Positions 47,920-56,113 of a DNA stretch of 64,000 bases are shown piece by piece. The notes under the pieces are model-generated. The model saw only the letters and a program-made list of their open reading frames with translations, searched no databases and was not told where the DNA came from. Position 1 is the stretch's first letter, and every line of letters starts with the position of its first letter. The translations under genes were made by a program, and so were the position numbers. The stretch is from Burkholderia paludis (GTDB taxonomy: Bacteria; Pseudomonadota; Gammaproteobacteria; Burkholderiales; Burkholderiaceae): NCBI RefSeq assembly GCF_000732615.1, contig NZ_JPGL01000026.1, positions 58,325 through 122,324 of the forward strand, in the 5' to 3' direction.

Positions 47920-48264
47920 TCAGCTTCCGAAGTAGATCGCGCAGAAGCTGGCGGGGCCGACGCATGCGCCGGCGCGCGGGTGCGTCGCCATCGCCGCCGG
48001 CTTGCCCGCTTCGGACGACGCGGCCGGATCGCGGCCGACCGCCGTGCCGGCCTGACGCTGCGGCATCTGTTCGACCTGCCGCCGGAACAGCGGGCTCACG
48101 TCCGGATACGACGTATCGGTCACGAAGCGCAGCCCCTGGTTTTCGGCGTCGATCAGTTGCTGCGTGACCTGGGCGCGCGTGAGCGCCTGCGCCGACGCTT
48201 GCGTCGCGACACCTGCGAGAGAAATCGCCGCCACGGCGGCGGCCATCAGCCTGTACGTGTTCAT
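47920..48264 (-). CDS. DUF4148 family periplasmic protein, second copy
   Basis: The 114-residue protein has a signal peptide ending 'ATQASA' (about 25) followed by 'QALTRAQVTQQLIDAENQGL', the same DUF4148 core as its neighbour. The C-terminal third is divergent and holds two Cys ('GACVGPASFC') that could form a disulfide in the periplasm. The downstream copy also ends with two Cys ('CQVSPWSC'). SD GAGGAGTGG precedes ATG 48264. Confidence 0.8.
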   Translation of the reverse strand: MNTYRLMAAAVAAISLAGVATQASAQALTRAQVTQQLIDAENQGLRFVTDTSYPDVSPLFRRQVEQMPQRQAGTAVGRDPAASSEAGKPAAMATHPRAGACVGPASFCAIYFGS

Positions 48265-48460
48265 GTTCCACTCCTCGATCAGTCAACGAAACGACGTGCT
48301 ACACCCGTATGACGACGGAGCGTGTGCGTTTATTCCCGCACGGCAGGGCGTTCATTGAACTGTCATTCTTTCGTCAGTCGGCGTAACCTGACGTAACGCG
48401 GCACCCGCCGCGGTTCGGGCAGACTGACGTCACCCTTTACGGATCGCCTTTCGATCGACC

Positions 48461-49150
48461 ATGTCCGTCGCTTACGACTATGCAGCCGGCCTGCTGCGCA
48501 CGCTGTACGACCGCCACATCGACGGCGGCGCCGTGCTCGACACGGCCGCGTTTCCCGACGCCGAGCGCTTCGTCCGCGCGTGGCCCGACATCCAGGCAGA
48601 GGCATTCGACGTCGCGCGCGACATGCCGCGCATTCCGCGCTTCCACGAAATCATGCGCGAGCAGTACGACATCTCGGCCAACGACGCCCGCGACTGGCGC
48701 ATGTTCATCATGCAGGCCTACGGCCAGCCGTTTCCGCGCAACCTGTCGCGCTGCCCGACGATCGCGTCGATCGTCGCGGCGTCGCCGGACGTGCTGTCCG
48801 CCTCGCTGTCGTTCCTCGCTCCCGGCAAGCACATTCCACCGCATCGCGGGCCGTTCCGCGGCATCCTGCGCGGCTATCTCGTGCTGTCGATGCCGAAGCG
48901 CGCCGACGGCACGCCAGCCGCCGTGCTGAAAGTGGACGGCCACGAATACCGGCTCGAGGAAGGCCGTTTCCTGCTGTGGGACGACACGTTCATGCACGAG
49001 GTGTGGAACGACAGCGATGCCGTGCGGATCGTGCTGCTGCTCGATATCCGCCGGCGCGGGATGCCGCGCTTGCTCACGTGGCTGTCGAATGCGGTGATCG
49101 GCGTGGTACGGCTTGGAATCAGGATTCGCGGGCGATCGATTCCGGTTTAG
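48461..49150 (+). CDS. LpxO-like aspartyl/asparaginyl beta-hydroxylase
   Basis: The 229-residue protein is a 2-oxoglutarate/Fe(II) dioxygenase of the Asp/Asn beta-hydroxylase family: 'FLAPGKHIPPHRGPFRGILR' gives the first metal His, 'WDDTFMHEVWN' the second, and 'VRIVLLLDIRR' the 2OG-binding Arg. The C-terminal hydrophobic helix ('LLTWLSNAVIGVVRLG') suggests membrane association, as in LpxO, which 2-hydroxylates lipid A acyl chains. Related proteins modify other lipids, such as ornithine lipids, so the target is open. Confidence 0.82.
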   Translation: MSVAYDYAAGLLRTLYDRHIDGGAVLDTAAFPDAERFVRAWPDIQAEAFDVARDMPRIPRFHEIMREQYDISANDARDWRMFIMQAYGQPFPRNLSRCPTIASIVAASPDVLSASLSFLAPGKHIPPHRGPFRGILRGYLVLSMPKRADGTPAAVLKVDGHEYRLEEGRFLLWDDTFMHEVWNDSDAVRIVLLLDIRRRGMPRLLTWLSNAVIGVVRLGIRIRGRSIPV

Positions 49151-49246
49151 CGCAGGCGGCCGGCGCATGCCGGGAGGTCGATCGTTTCGACCAGCCTCTC
49201 GCGTGTCGAAAGGGAGTTCTGCCCGCCCCGGATGCATGCAAAATCG

Positions 49247-49612
49247 TCAGGATACCTTCGCGAAATCATCCGCCAACGCATAGATGCCGCGCCTCGCGAC
49301 ACATGGAAAAGGCGGATCGATCGCCCGCACGTTCGTCAGTTCCCAGCACACGTATCCGGCACACCATTGCTTGCCTTGCCAGCGGGCTTCGTCATGTGTC
49401 CAGTCGTGCACGCCCACGACATCGACCAACGCGAGCGCGATCCCGTCGGGATCCTCCTGCCCGTCCTGTCGCAGGAAGATCGTGTTCTGCACCAGCACGA
49501 GGTCACGCAACGGTATGGCCGGCGGCGCCCATGAGCGGATTTCCACGCGCTTGCGGCACGCGACGATATCGTCGACGGCGGGCTTGACGATCGATAACGC
49601 GGAGCGCGGCAT
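49247..49612 (-). CDS. ASCH-domain protein
   Basis: The 121-residue protein matches the ASCH/PUA-like beta-barrel: 'IVKPAVDDIVACRKRVEIRS' is the N-terminal strand-loop motif, 'LVLVQNTIFLRQ' the next strands, and 'LALVDVVGVHDWTHDEA' follows. Known ASCH proteins bind RNA or cleave N4-acetylcytidine (YqfB). ATG 49612 is preferred because AAGGAAAAC lies just upstream; ATGs at 49630 and 49636 lie further up. It is convergent with the LpxO-like gene. Confidence 0.75.
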   Translation of the reverse strand: MPRSALSIVKPAVDDIVACRKRVEIRSWAPPAIPLRDLVLVQNTIFLRQDGQEDPDGIALALVDVVGVHDWTHDEARWQGKQWCAGYVCWELTNVRAIDPPFPCVARRGIYALADDFAKVS

Positions 49613-49848
49613 GGCAAGGTTTTCCTTCATCGGCAAGTGGAGCGCGCGCGACCGTCGATCGGCATGGCAACCGAATCCGGCACGCGATGACGGTTCGGGC
49701 AGGATTGTTGCCGATTCGCCTGACCGTGTCGACCGGGACGGATCGGGCTCGCCGTCGCACCGCGACTACGAGACGCCACCTTTGCGCCCGCGACGGATCG
49801 CCTAAACTACAGACCGTCCCCTCCGCGCGGCTCCTGCCAGCCACCGCC

Positions 49849-50118
49849 ATGGCGCACCTCTTCTTCGCCGCATCGATCCAGCGACATGTCGATACGCCCG
49901 AGCGCGAAATCGACGCCCACACGCTCGGCGAAGCATTCGACACCGTTTTCAGCGAGCAGCCGCGACTGCGCGGCTACATCCTCGACGACCAGGGTGCGCT
50001 GCGCAAACACCTGTCGGTATTCATCGACGGCCAGCCGATACGCGACCGTCAGCGCCTGTCCGACGGGCTCGGCGACACCAGCCGGGTGTATGTCGTCCAG
50101 GCGCTGACGGGCGGATAA
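49849..50118 (+). CDS. MoaD/ThiS-like small protein with C-terminal Gly-Gly
   Basis: The 89-residue protein has the ubiquitin-like MoaD/ThiS pattern: 'FSEQPRLRGYILDDQGALRK', 'LSVFIDGQPIRDRQ', 'LSDGLGDTSRVYVVQALTGG'. It ends in Gly-Gly, the site that is adenylated and thiocarboxylated in sulfur carriers. No MoaE, ThiG, ThiF or other E1-like gene is near. The next gene on the same strand, 67 bp away, encodes a beta-propeller, so the pair may act together. Confidence 0.8.
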   Translation: MAHLFFAASIQRHVDTPEREIDAHTLGEAFDTVFSEQPRLRGYILDDQGALRKHLSVFIDGQPIRDRQRLSDGLGDTSRVYVVQALTGG

Positions 50119-50185
50119 GGGGACGTATGCATCGGCGCAGGCCACGTACCGGAACGCCAGGCCGGGCCATCAGGAGACATCGCAC

Positions 50186-51337
50186 ATGAACGATCGACTG
50201 CTCGTCGCCACCCGCAAGGGCCTGTTCGTGCTGCAGCCCGACCACGACGGCGGCTGGGCGCTCGGTGAGCCGCAGTTCGCCGGGGAGCCGGTCAGCATGG
50301 CGCTCGCCGACCCGCGCGACGGCACGCTGTATGCCGCGCTGAACCTCGGTCATTTCGGCGTCAAGCTGCACCGCAGGCGCGCCGGTGCCACCGATTGGGA
50401 AGAATGCGCGGTGCCCGTGTATCCGCCGCAGCCTGCCGACGTCCCGCCCGCCGGCGCGCCTGCGGGCGCGGGCGCCGCAGGCGACACGGGCGACGCGCCG
50501 CCCGGCCCGCCGACGCCACCGTGGACGCTCCAGCAGATCTGGTCGCTCGAAGCCGGCGGCGCCGACGAGCCGGGCGTGCTGTGGGCCGGCACGATTCCCG
50601 GCGGGCTGTTCCGCTCCGGCGACGCTGGCAGTTCGTGGGTGCTCAACCGGCCATTGTGGGATCGCCCCGAACGCGCCGAATGGGGCGGCGGAGGATACGA
50701 TGCGCCGGGCATCCATTCGGTGATGGTCGATCCGCGCGACAGCCGGCACGTGACGATCGGCATCTCGTGCGGCGGCGTCTGGCAGACCGCCGACGGCGGC
50801 GCGACGTGGCGCGTGACGGCCGACGGCATGGAAGCCGACTACATGCCGCCCGAGCGGCGCGGTGAACCCAACGCGCAGGACCCGCACCGCGTCGTGCAGT
50901 GCGCGGCCAATCCGGACGTGCTGTGGACCCAACATCACTGCGCGATCTTCCGCTCGACCGACGGCGCCGAACACTGGCGGCGCATCGAGGCGCAGCCGTC
51001 GAGCTTCGGTTTCGCGGTGGCCGTGCATCCGCGCGAGCCGGACACCGCGTGGTTCGTGCCGGCCGTGAAGGACGCGTGCCGAATTCCGGTGGACGGCCGC
51101 TTCGTCGTCACGCGCACCCGCGACGGCGGGCGCAGTTTCGAGCCATTCACGAACGGGTTGCCGCCCGCGCCGGCGTACGACCTCGTGTATCGGCACGGGC
51201 TCGCGGTGGACGATTCGGGCACGCGTCTCGCGATGGCGTCGACGACCGGCGGGTTGTGGACGTCCGACGACGGCGGGGAAAACTGGCGGCTGGTGTCGGC
51301 GCATTTACCGCCGGTTTATTGCGTCAGGTTCGGGTGA
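50186..51337 (+). CDS. BNR/sortilin-type beta-propeller protein
   Basis: The 383-residue protein shows repeated BNR/Asp-box motifs: 'GLFRSGDAGSSWVLN', 'GGVWQTADGGATWRVT', 'AIFRSTDGAEHWRRI' and 'GLWTSDDGGENWRLVS'. This marks a beta-propeller of the exo-alpha-sialidase/Ycf48/sortilin type. There is no signal peptide, which argues against a secreted sialidase. A Pro/Ala/Gly-rich insert lies at about 87-112. SD AGGAGA precedes ATG 50186. It is likely cotranscribed with the MoaD-like gene; the role is unknown. Confidence 0.82.
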   Translation: MNDRLLVATRKGLFVLQPDHDGGWALGEPQFAGEPVSMALADPRDGTLYAALNLGHFGVKLHRRRAGATDWEECAVPVYPPQPADVPPAGAPAGAGAAGDTGDAPPGPPTPPWTLQQIWSLEAGGADEPGVLWAGTIPGGLFRSGDAGSSWVLNRPLWDRPERAEWGGGGYDAPGIHSVMVDPRDSRHVTIGISCGGVWQTADGGATWRVTADGMEADYMPPERRGEPNAQDPHRVVQCAANPDVLWTQHHCAIFRSTDGAEHWRRIEAQPSSFGFAVAVHPREPDTAWFVPAVKDACRIPVDGRFVVTRTRDGGRSFEPFTNGLPPAPAYDLVYRHGLAVDDSGTRLAMASTTGGLWTSDDGGENWRLVSAHLPPVYCVRFG

Positions 51338-51601
51338 CGGTGGTCGGCGGATGACCCGCGACACGACATCCGCCCATCGCGCGAATCGAGTGCCCGCCTC
51401 TGCGCAGCCGCCGCACCGGCCCCGCTTCCGAAGCAACCGGACGTCGGAAGCCACGGCGCCACGCGGACTGCATCCGGAGATCTCCGTTGCCGTAGAAATG
51501 AATTATGTGATCGAGTGATGGCCGGTTGATTCCCGTCAGACCGGGGGACGGCCAATAAGGGGACGATGACTCATCTCTCCCCAGAATAACCATCACGCGC
51601 A

Positions 51602-53680
51602 ATGAGATCATCGATCCGCAGTCTGTCGCAGTTCTGCCTCAAAGCCGCACTGTCGATCGCCGCGTTGCTGCCCGTCGTCGTGGCAGCGGCGACGTCCCCG
51701 GTGCAAGTCGACGCAACCGAGCTGGTCAGGAAAGGGGCCTACGTCGCACGCGCCGGCGACTGTGTCGCGTGCCACACCTCGGCGAACGGCCCGCCTCTCG
51801 CGGGTGGCCTCGCGTTGAGCACGCCGTTCGGTGCGGTCTATTCGACCAACATCACACCCGACGAGGCTACCGGCATCGGCCGCTATACGTTCGAGCAGTT
51901 CGACCGGGCCATGCGCAAAGGCATCGCGGCGGACGGGCATCACCTGTATCCGGCCATGCCTTACCCGTCCTTCGCCAAACTCGACGAAGACGACATGCGC
52001 GCCCTCTTCGCGTATCTGAAGGACGGCGTCGCGCCGGTGAAACTGGAGAACAAACCGCTCGGCATCAAATGGCCGTTCAACATGCGCTGGGGCCTCGCAT
52101 TCTGGAACGCCCTGTTCCTCGACGACACCCGTTACGTGCCCAACCCTGACAAGGATGCGACCTGGAATCGCGGCGCGTACCTGACGCAAGCCGCCGGACA
52201 TTGCGGCGCCTGCCATACGCCACGCGGGACGTTCTTCCAGGAAAAGGCCATGTCGGAGTCGGGCAGCAGCGGGCCGCTGTATCTGTCCGGCGCGACGGTC
52301 GAATCATGGCGGGCCGTCAATCTGCGCGCACTCTGGCCCGTCGACGATCTGGTCACGTTGCTCAAGACCGGCCGCAATCGCTACACGACCGCGGCCGGCG
52401 GCATGTCGGACGTAGTTCACCACAGTACCCAGTACTTCAGCGACGCGGATCTCGCCGCGATCGGCGTGTACCTGAATTCGCTGCCGAACGCGAACGCGGC
52501 CGCTACCGCGAACGGGCCGGCCGCGGCAGCACCCGCCTCCGGTGGCCAGCCGGCGCGCGATATCCCCGAGGCGCTGTACACGTCGAAGGGCGGACTCGGC
52601 TACGTGCAGTTCTGCAGCTCATGCCACCAGGTCGACGGCCGCGGCTTCTCGCCAGTCTTTCCGCCGTTGTCCGGCAATCCCGCCGTGCTGTCGAAGCAAA
52701 CCGACTCGCTGATCCATATTGCGCTGACCGGCTGGCAAACGCCGCAGACCGGTACCCATCCGCGCATCTACACGATGCCGGCGTTCAACCAGCTATCCGA
52801 TCGGGAACTGGCCGAGATACTGACCTTCGTCCGCGCGTCATGGGGCGGCCGCAACGACCCCGTACTCGCGATGGACGTCCGCAAGATGCGCAGGTCGCTG
52901 GCCGCCGGCGGCGAAACGGCCGCGTTCAGGACGCCCCGCTTCTCCGCGCTGCTGGACCAGCCGAACGCGGCGCAACTGGTGCGCGGCATGCGGCTGAATC
53001 TCGAGACGAAGGCGCTGCTGCCGCACAACGTCGGCAATTCGCTCAACTGTGCAAGCTGCCATCTGAGCGGCGGCACCGTGGCACTCGCGTCGCCGTATGC
53101 CGGCCTGTCGTCCCAGTTCCCGAGCTACGCGCCGCGATCCGGCAAGGTGCTGTCGCTGGCGGATCGCATCAACGGGTGTTTCCGGCGCTCGATGAACGGC
53201 AAGCCGCTCCCGGTCGACTCGGACGACATGAAAGCGATGGTCGCGTACTTCGACTGGATGCGAAACGGCGCACATCCGAAGGACCGGATTCCGGGCCGCG
53301 GGGTCGGCAAGATCGATACCGCGCTGAAACCCGATCTCGCGCACGGCAAGGACGTGTATGCCGCGCAGTGCGCATCGTGTCACGGCACGGACGGTGCCGG
53401 GATGCAGCGCGCCGACGGCACCGCGATCTATCCGCCGCTGTGGGGCGACCAGTCGTTCAACATCGGGGCCGGCATGGCGCGCCTCTACACCGCCGCCGCG
53501 TTCGTGAAGCAAAACATGGCGATCGGTTCGCACAACCGGTTCCCGCTTGGACAAGGCGGATTGAGTGACCAGGATGCAGTCGATGTGGCGGCGTGGTTTA
53601 CGACTCGGCCGCGCCCGGACTTCCCGGACAAGATCCACGACTGGCCGAAGGGCGGCAAGCCACTGGATGCGCGTTACTGA
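51602..53680 (+). CDS. Five-haem c-type cytochrome: AdhB-like triheme domain fused to TsdA-like diheme domain
   Basis: The 692-residue protein has a Sec signal peptide (to about 30) and five haem sites: CVACH 54-58, CGACH 201-205, CSSCH 338-342, CASCH 483-487 and CASCH 590-594. Residues ~35-420 resemble the triheme cytochrome subunit of membrane alcohol/gluconate dehydrogenases. Residues ~445-675 resemble thiosulfate dehydrogenase TsdA: 'RINGCFRRSMNGKPLP' holds a Cys (526) like the unusual axial ligand of TsdA haem 1, and 'FVKQNMAIG' a Met (639) for haem 2. It would move electrons in the periplasm, perhaps from thiosulfate or another donor. No dehydrogenase gene is adjacent. Confidence 0.85.
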   Translation: MRSSIRSLSQFCLKAALSIAALLPVVVAAATSPVQVDATELVRKGAYVARAGDCVACHTSANGPPLAGGLALSTPFGAVYSTNITPDEATGIGRYTFEQFDRAMRKGIAADGHHLYPAMPYPSFAKLDEDDMRALFAYLKDGVAPVKLENKPLGIKWPFNMRWGLAFWNALFLDDTRYVPNPDKDATWNRGAYLTQAAGHCGACHTPRGTFFQEKAMSESGSSGPLYLSGATVESWRAVNLRALWPVDDLVTLLKTGRNRYTTAAGGMSDVVHHSTQYFSDADLAAIGVYLNSLPNANAAATANGPAAAAPASGGQPARDIPEALYTSKGGLGYVQFCSSCHQVDGRGFSPVFPPLSGNPAVLSKQTDSLIHIALTGWQTPQTGTHPRIYTMPAFNQLSDRELAEILTFVRASWGGRNDPVLAMDVRKMRRSLAAGGETAAFRTPRFSALLDQPNAAQLVRGMRLNLETKALLPHNVGNSLNCASCHLSGGTVALASPYAGLSSQFPSYAPRSGKVLSLADRINGCFRRSMNGKPLPVDSDDMKAMVAYFDWMRNGAHPKDRIPGRGVGKIDTALKPDLAHGKDVYAAQCASCHGTDGAGMQRADGTAIYPPLWGDQSFNIGAGMARLYTAAAFVKQNMAIGSHNRFPLGQGGLSDQDAVDVAAWFTTRPRPDFPDKIHDWPKGGKPLDARY

Positions 53681-53746
53681 ACGCCATCGCGCGTGGCGAT
53701 CGTCGTCGGCTGGATCCGCAGCACCGGCCGACACCTTCGCCACGCC

Positions 53747-54151
53747 ATGCCGCACTCTCGACTACCAGACACGACGAAACCAAGTTTCACCCGGACAGGA
53801 TCACTCGTCGCATCGATGCTCGTCGGCATGGCGACCGCAGACGGTGTGCAAGCGCAAAGCAGCGTCACGCAGGACGGCCTGATCGACAGGTCGATCGCCT
53901 CCGTCAACAACCAGAGCAACAACGGCAAGCCGCTCGGCAACGGCGACCCCGTCTTCAACGCGTCGGTATGCACGTTCGCGCCGTGCTCCGCCAACACGCA
54001 GGTGGAGGGGCCGGGGGGCCTGCACCACAAGTTCCGAACCGGCCACGTCATCCGCGCGAACCTTCTCACGCGTGTCCGTCGCCCGGGATCCCCGCCACTG
54101 CCTCCCGCGTCTGCGCAATCTCCGCTTCGATCCAGTCGAGAAACGACCTGA
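53747..54151 (+). CDS. Possible small secreted protein, function unknown
   Basis: The frame gives 134 residues with a plausible signal region ending 'DGVQAQ' at about 37, then 'SIASVNNQSNNGKPLGNGDP' and two Cys ('CTFAPC'). The first ~100 residues look coding; the last part overlaps the 3' end of the convergent LysR gene by 86 bp and looks like antisense. There is no clear SD. It follows the cytochrome gene by 66 bp. It may be a real small gene, a decayed one, or chance. Confidence 0.3.
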   Translation: MPHSRLPDTTKPSFTRTGSLVASMLVGMATADGVQAQSSVTQDGLIDRSIASVNNQSNNGKPLGNGDPVFNASVCTFAPCSANTQVEGPGGLHHKFRTGHVIRANLLTRVRRPGSPPLPPASAQSPLRSSRETT

Positions 54152-54995
54152 CCTGCGGCTCGCGCTCCCGCCCCGGCCTGCACAGCGCGACGAAACGTGC
54201 GCCATCGAGCCGCACCGACGGCTCGATCGGCGTGAGTGCCCCCTGTGCGACGTGCTCGGCTGCCAGCACGGAGCTGAGCAGCGCGATGCCCTGCCCATGC
54301 AGCACCGCCTGCAACGCGTAATGCTCGTCGTCGTAATGGCGAAATACCGCGCGCTCGAGCCACGCTTCGCGACCGGCCGCGCGGCACCATGACGCCCAGT
54401 CGACCGACACCGGCAACGGCGTATCCCACACGGTCTCGATCAGGTCGAGCGGCGCGTCCGTGCGATGCGCGTCGAAGCCGGCGGCCGCATAGGCGCTGAA
54501 ATACTCGTCGATCAGCGCAATCTCGTGCAGCGCCGGAAACCTGCGCGACGTCGCGCGGATCGCGAGATCGATCCGCGCGTCGCGGTCGAGGTCGGCGAGC
54601 GCGTTGCCGGTCTCGACCTTGATGTGCAGTTGCGGATCGACGCGACGAAACCGGCCGAGGCGCGGAATCAGCCACATCGCGGCGAATGCGGGCGTGGTGG
54701 TGAGCACGAGCGTGCGCTCGCCGGCGGCTGCGGGCCGCACCGCGTCGAGCCCGCGGCTCAATGCCAGCAGCGCGTCGTGACTCGCGCGAAACAGGCGCTC
54801 GCCGTCCTCCGTGAGCCGCACGCCGCCCGCGCCGCGCTCGAACAGCAGCACGCCGAGCCGGCTTTCGAGCGACTTGATCTGGTGCGACACGGCGGCCGGC
54901 GTCACGGACAGTTCGTCCGCGGCGGCCCTGAACGCGCCGAGCCGCGCCGACGACTCGAATACGCGCAATGCGGTCAACGGAATTTTCGAGAACAC
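54066..54995 (-). CDS. LysR-family regulator of the PACE efflux gene (AceR-like)
   Basis: The 309-residue LTTR has an HTH at about 18-45 ('LGAFRAAADELSVTPAAVSH') of the GcvA-like group ('LFERGAGGVRLTEDGERLF') and a full effector domain. It is divergent from the PACE-family efflux gene 147 bp away, the arrangement seen for aceR-aceI in Acinetobacter, where the regulator responds to a biocide or polyamine. A good LTTR box lies between the two. Confidence 0.87.
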   Translation of the reverse strand: MFSKIPLTALRVFESSARLGAFRAAADELSVTPAAVSHQIKSLESRLGVLLFERGAGGVRLTEDGERLFRASHDALLALSRGLDAVRPAAAGERTLVLTTTPAFAAMWLIPRLGRFRRVDPQLHIKVETGNALADLDRDARIDLAIRATSRRFPALHEIALIDEYFSAYAAAGFDAHRTDAPLDLIETVWDTPLPVSVDWASWCRAAGREAWLERAVFRHYDDEHYALQAVLHGQGIALLSSVLAAEHVAQGALTPIEPSVRLDGARFVALCRPGREREPQVRSFLDWIEAEIAQTREAVAGIPGDGHA

Positions 54996-55023
54996 GGAGC
55001 CTCGCGGGCCGGATGCGGCCGGG

Positions 55024-55038
55024 TTGAATTCGATTCAA
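55024..55038. promoter_or_regulatory. LysR-type box between the LysR and PACE genes
   Basis: TTGAAT-TCG-ATTCAA is a perfect inverted repeat and fits the T-N11-A rule (T55025, A55037). A further GTGAATTGAA lies at 55054-55063 and could be the activation half-site. It is placed in the middle of the divergent region, as expected for control of both genes. Confidence 0.6.
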
Positions 55039-55142
55039 TCGGGGTGAGATTAGGTGAATTGAAGCGGGCATGCAACGCGGATAGCCTTGCGGAACGTCGC
55101 GGCGCGGTGCCGCGGCGCATCGTGTCGAACCGGAGGAACCCC

Positions 55143-55568
55143 GTGCAAGGCCTAACGCGCAGGATCACGCAGGCGCTGCTTTACGAAGCGATCGCGATCG
55201 CCTGCATCTCGCCCGCGCTCGCGGCGATCTTCAGGCAGGACCTCGTCTATTCGGGCGCGCTGTCGGCGACGATGTCGGCGATCGCGATGCTGTGGAACGT
55301 GATCTTCAACGCGCTGTTCGAGCGCTGGGAAGCGTCGCGCCGGCAACCCGAACGCACGCTCGGGCGGCGGGTGCTGCACGCGACCGGGTTCGAAGGCGGG
55401 CTGATCTTCATCCTGGTGCCCGTCGTGGCGTGGTGGCTCCACATCTCGTGGCTCGACGCGTTCGTGGTCGACATCGGGCTGTTCGCGTTCTTCTTCTGCT
55501 ACGCGTTCGTGTTCCAGTGGGCCTTCGATCGGGTATTCGACGTACCGGCGGCAACGAAAGGGCCGTGA
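55143..55568 (+). CDS. PACE-family small multidrug efflux protein (AceI-like)
   Basis: The 141-residue protein has four TM helices arranged as two bacterial transmembrane pair domains. The first helix is 'ITQALLYEAIAIACISPAL' with Glu15, the residue known to be essential in AceI. 'NVIFNALFERWE' and 'FFFCYAFVFQWAFDRVFD' are the conserved helix ends. It should export cationic biocides such as chlorhexidine, or short diamines, by proton exchange. The start is GTG 55143 behind a strong GGAGG at 55132-55136; no ATG fits. Confidence 0.88.
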   Translation: MQGLTRRITQALLYEAIAIACISPALAAIFRQDLVYSGALSATMSAIAMLWNVIFNALFERWEASRRQPERTLGRRVLHATGFEGGLIFILVPVVAWWLHISWLDAFVVDIGLFAFFFCYAFVFQWAFDRVFDVPAATKGP

Positions 55569-55906
55569 GCCGGGCGCACCGGCCGGCACGATCGGGCGTT
55601 CAGGAACGACATCAATCCGCCCGGTTATTTCCCTTTCAAAACCATCCCCATTTTATTTACCCGACATTCAAACAACTTCAAAAGCAAATATTAAAAAAGT
55701 TAAAATCCACATAGGGTTTACGTTACATTGCCACTTCGCAAATCCAACTGCTAAGGTAGATTCAAGATTAACGAAAAATAATCTGACTCACCTGCCCCAC
55801 ATAATCAGCGCAACCACCTGCGCCAACTCAATCGCTAAATCCGCCCTTGAATTCCAGAGGACGATTTGCGATGTTCGCAGTTCAATTCCTCCAAAAGGAA
55901 ATCATC
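55569..55906. other. AT-rich leader region ahead of the peptide gene
   Basis: This 338-bp gap contains the most AT-rich stretch of the window, roughly 55620-55800, with runs such as 'ATATTAAAAAAGTTAAAA' near 55688. No gene is seen except possible upstream starts of the peptide frame at 55847 and 55871. It probably holds the promoter of the peptide gene, though I cannot pick one -35/-10 pair with confidence. Its composition suggests foreign origin or H-NS-type silencing. Confidence 0.5.
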
Positions 55907-56035
55907 ATGAACGAAAATCAGGAAAAGCAGGATCTTCCGCTGATCGAATGGATGCAGGAAGAGCAGCACGAAGACTGGGTCGAGATGATGAAGGACAGCG
56001 CGGTCATTCCGTTCGCAACGGCCCTGTGGGCGTAA
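55907..56035 (+). CDS. 42-residue acidic peptide, candidate RiPP-like precursor
   Basis: The peptide starts at ATG 55907 behind AAAAGGAA. Residues 1-30 are strongly acidic (ten Asp/Glu against two Lys) with two Trp, and residues 31-42, 'SAVIPFATALWA', are neutral and hydrophobic. There is no Cys, signal peptide or long TM helix. This leader-plus-core look, an own terminator just after it, and the two following enzyme-like genes suggest a ribosomal precursor peptide. Starts at 55847 or 55871 are possible but lack as good an SD. It could instead be a toxin or regulatory peptide. Confidence 0.6.
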   Translation: MNENQEKQDLPLIEWMQEEQHEDWVEMMKDSAVIPFATALWA

Positions 56036-56053
56036 GCAGGCAGCCTCGTACGG

Positions 56054-56081
56054 TGGCGGATCGCAACGGTCCGCCATTTTT
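56054..56081 (+). terminator. Rho-independent terminator/attenuator after the peptide gene
   Basis: TGGCGGA (56054-56060) pairs perfectly with TCCGCCA (56070-56076) across a 9-base loop and is followed by TTTTT (56077-56081). It lies 18 bp after the peptide stop and before the next gene on the same strand. Partial read-through would give much more peptide mRNA than enzyme mRNA, a common design in precursor-peptide operons. Confidence 0.8.
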
Positions 56082-56113
56082 GATCCTGAACCCGGGTACC
56101 GGCGGAGGCATTC

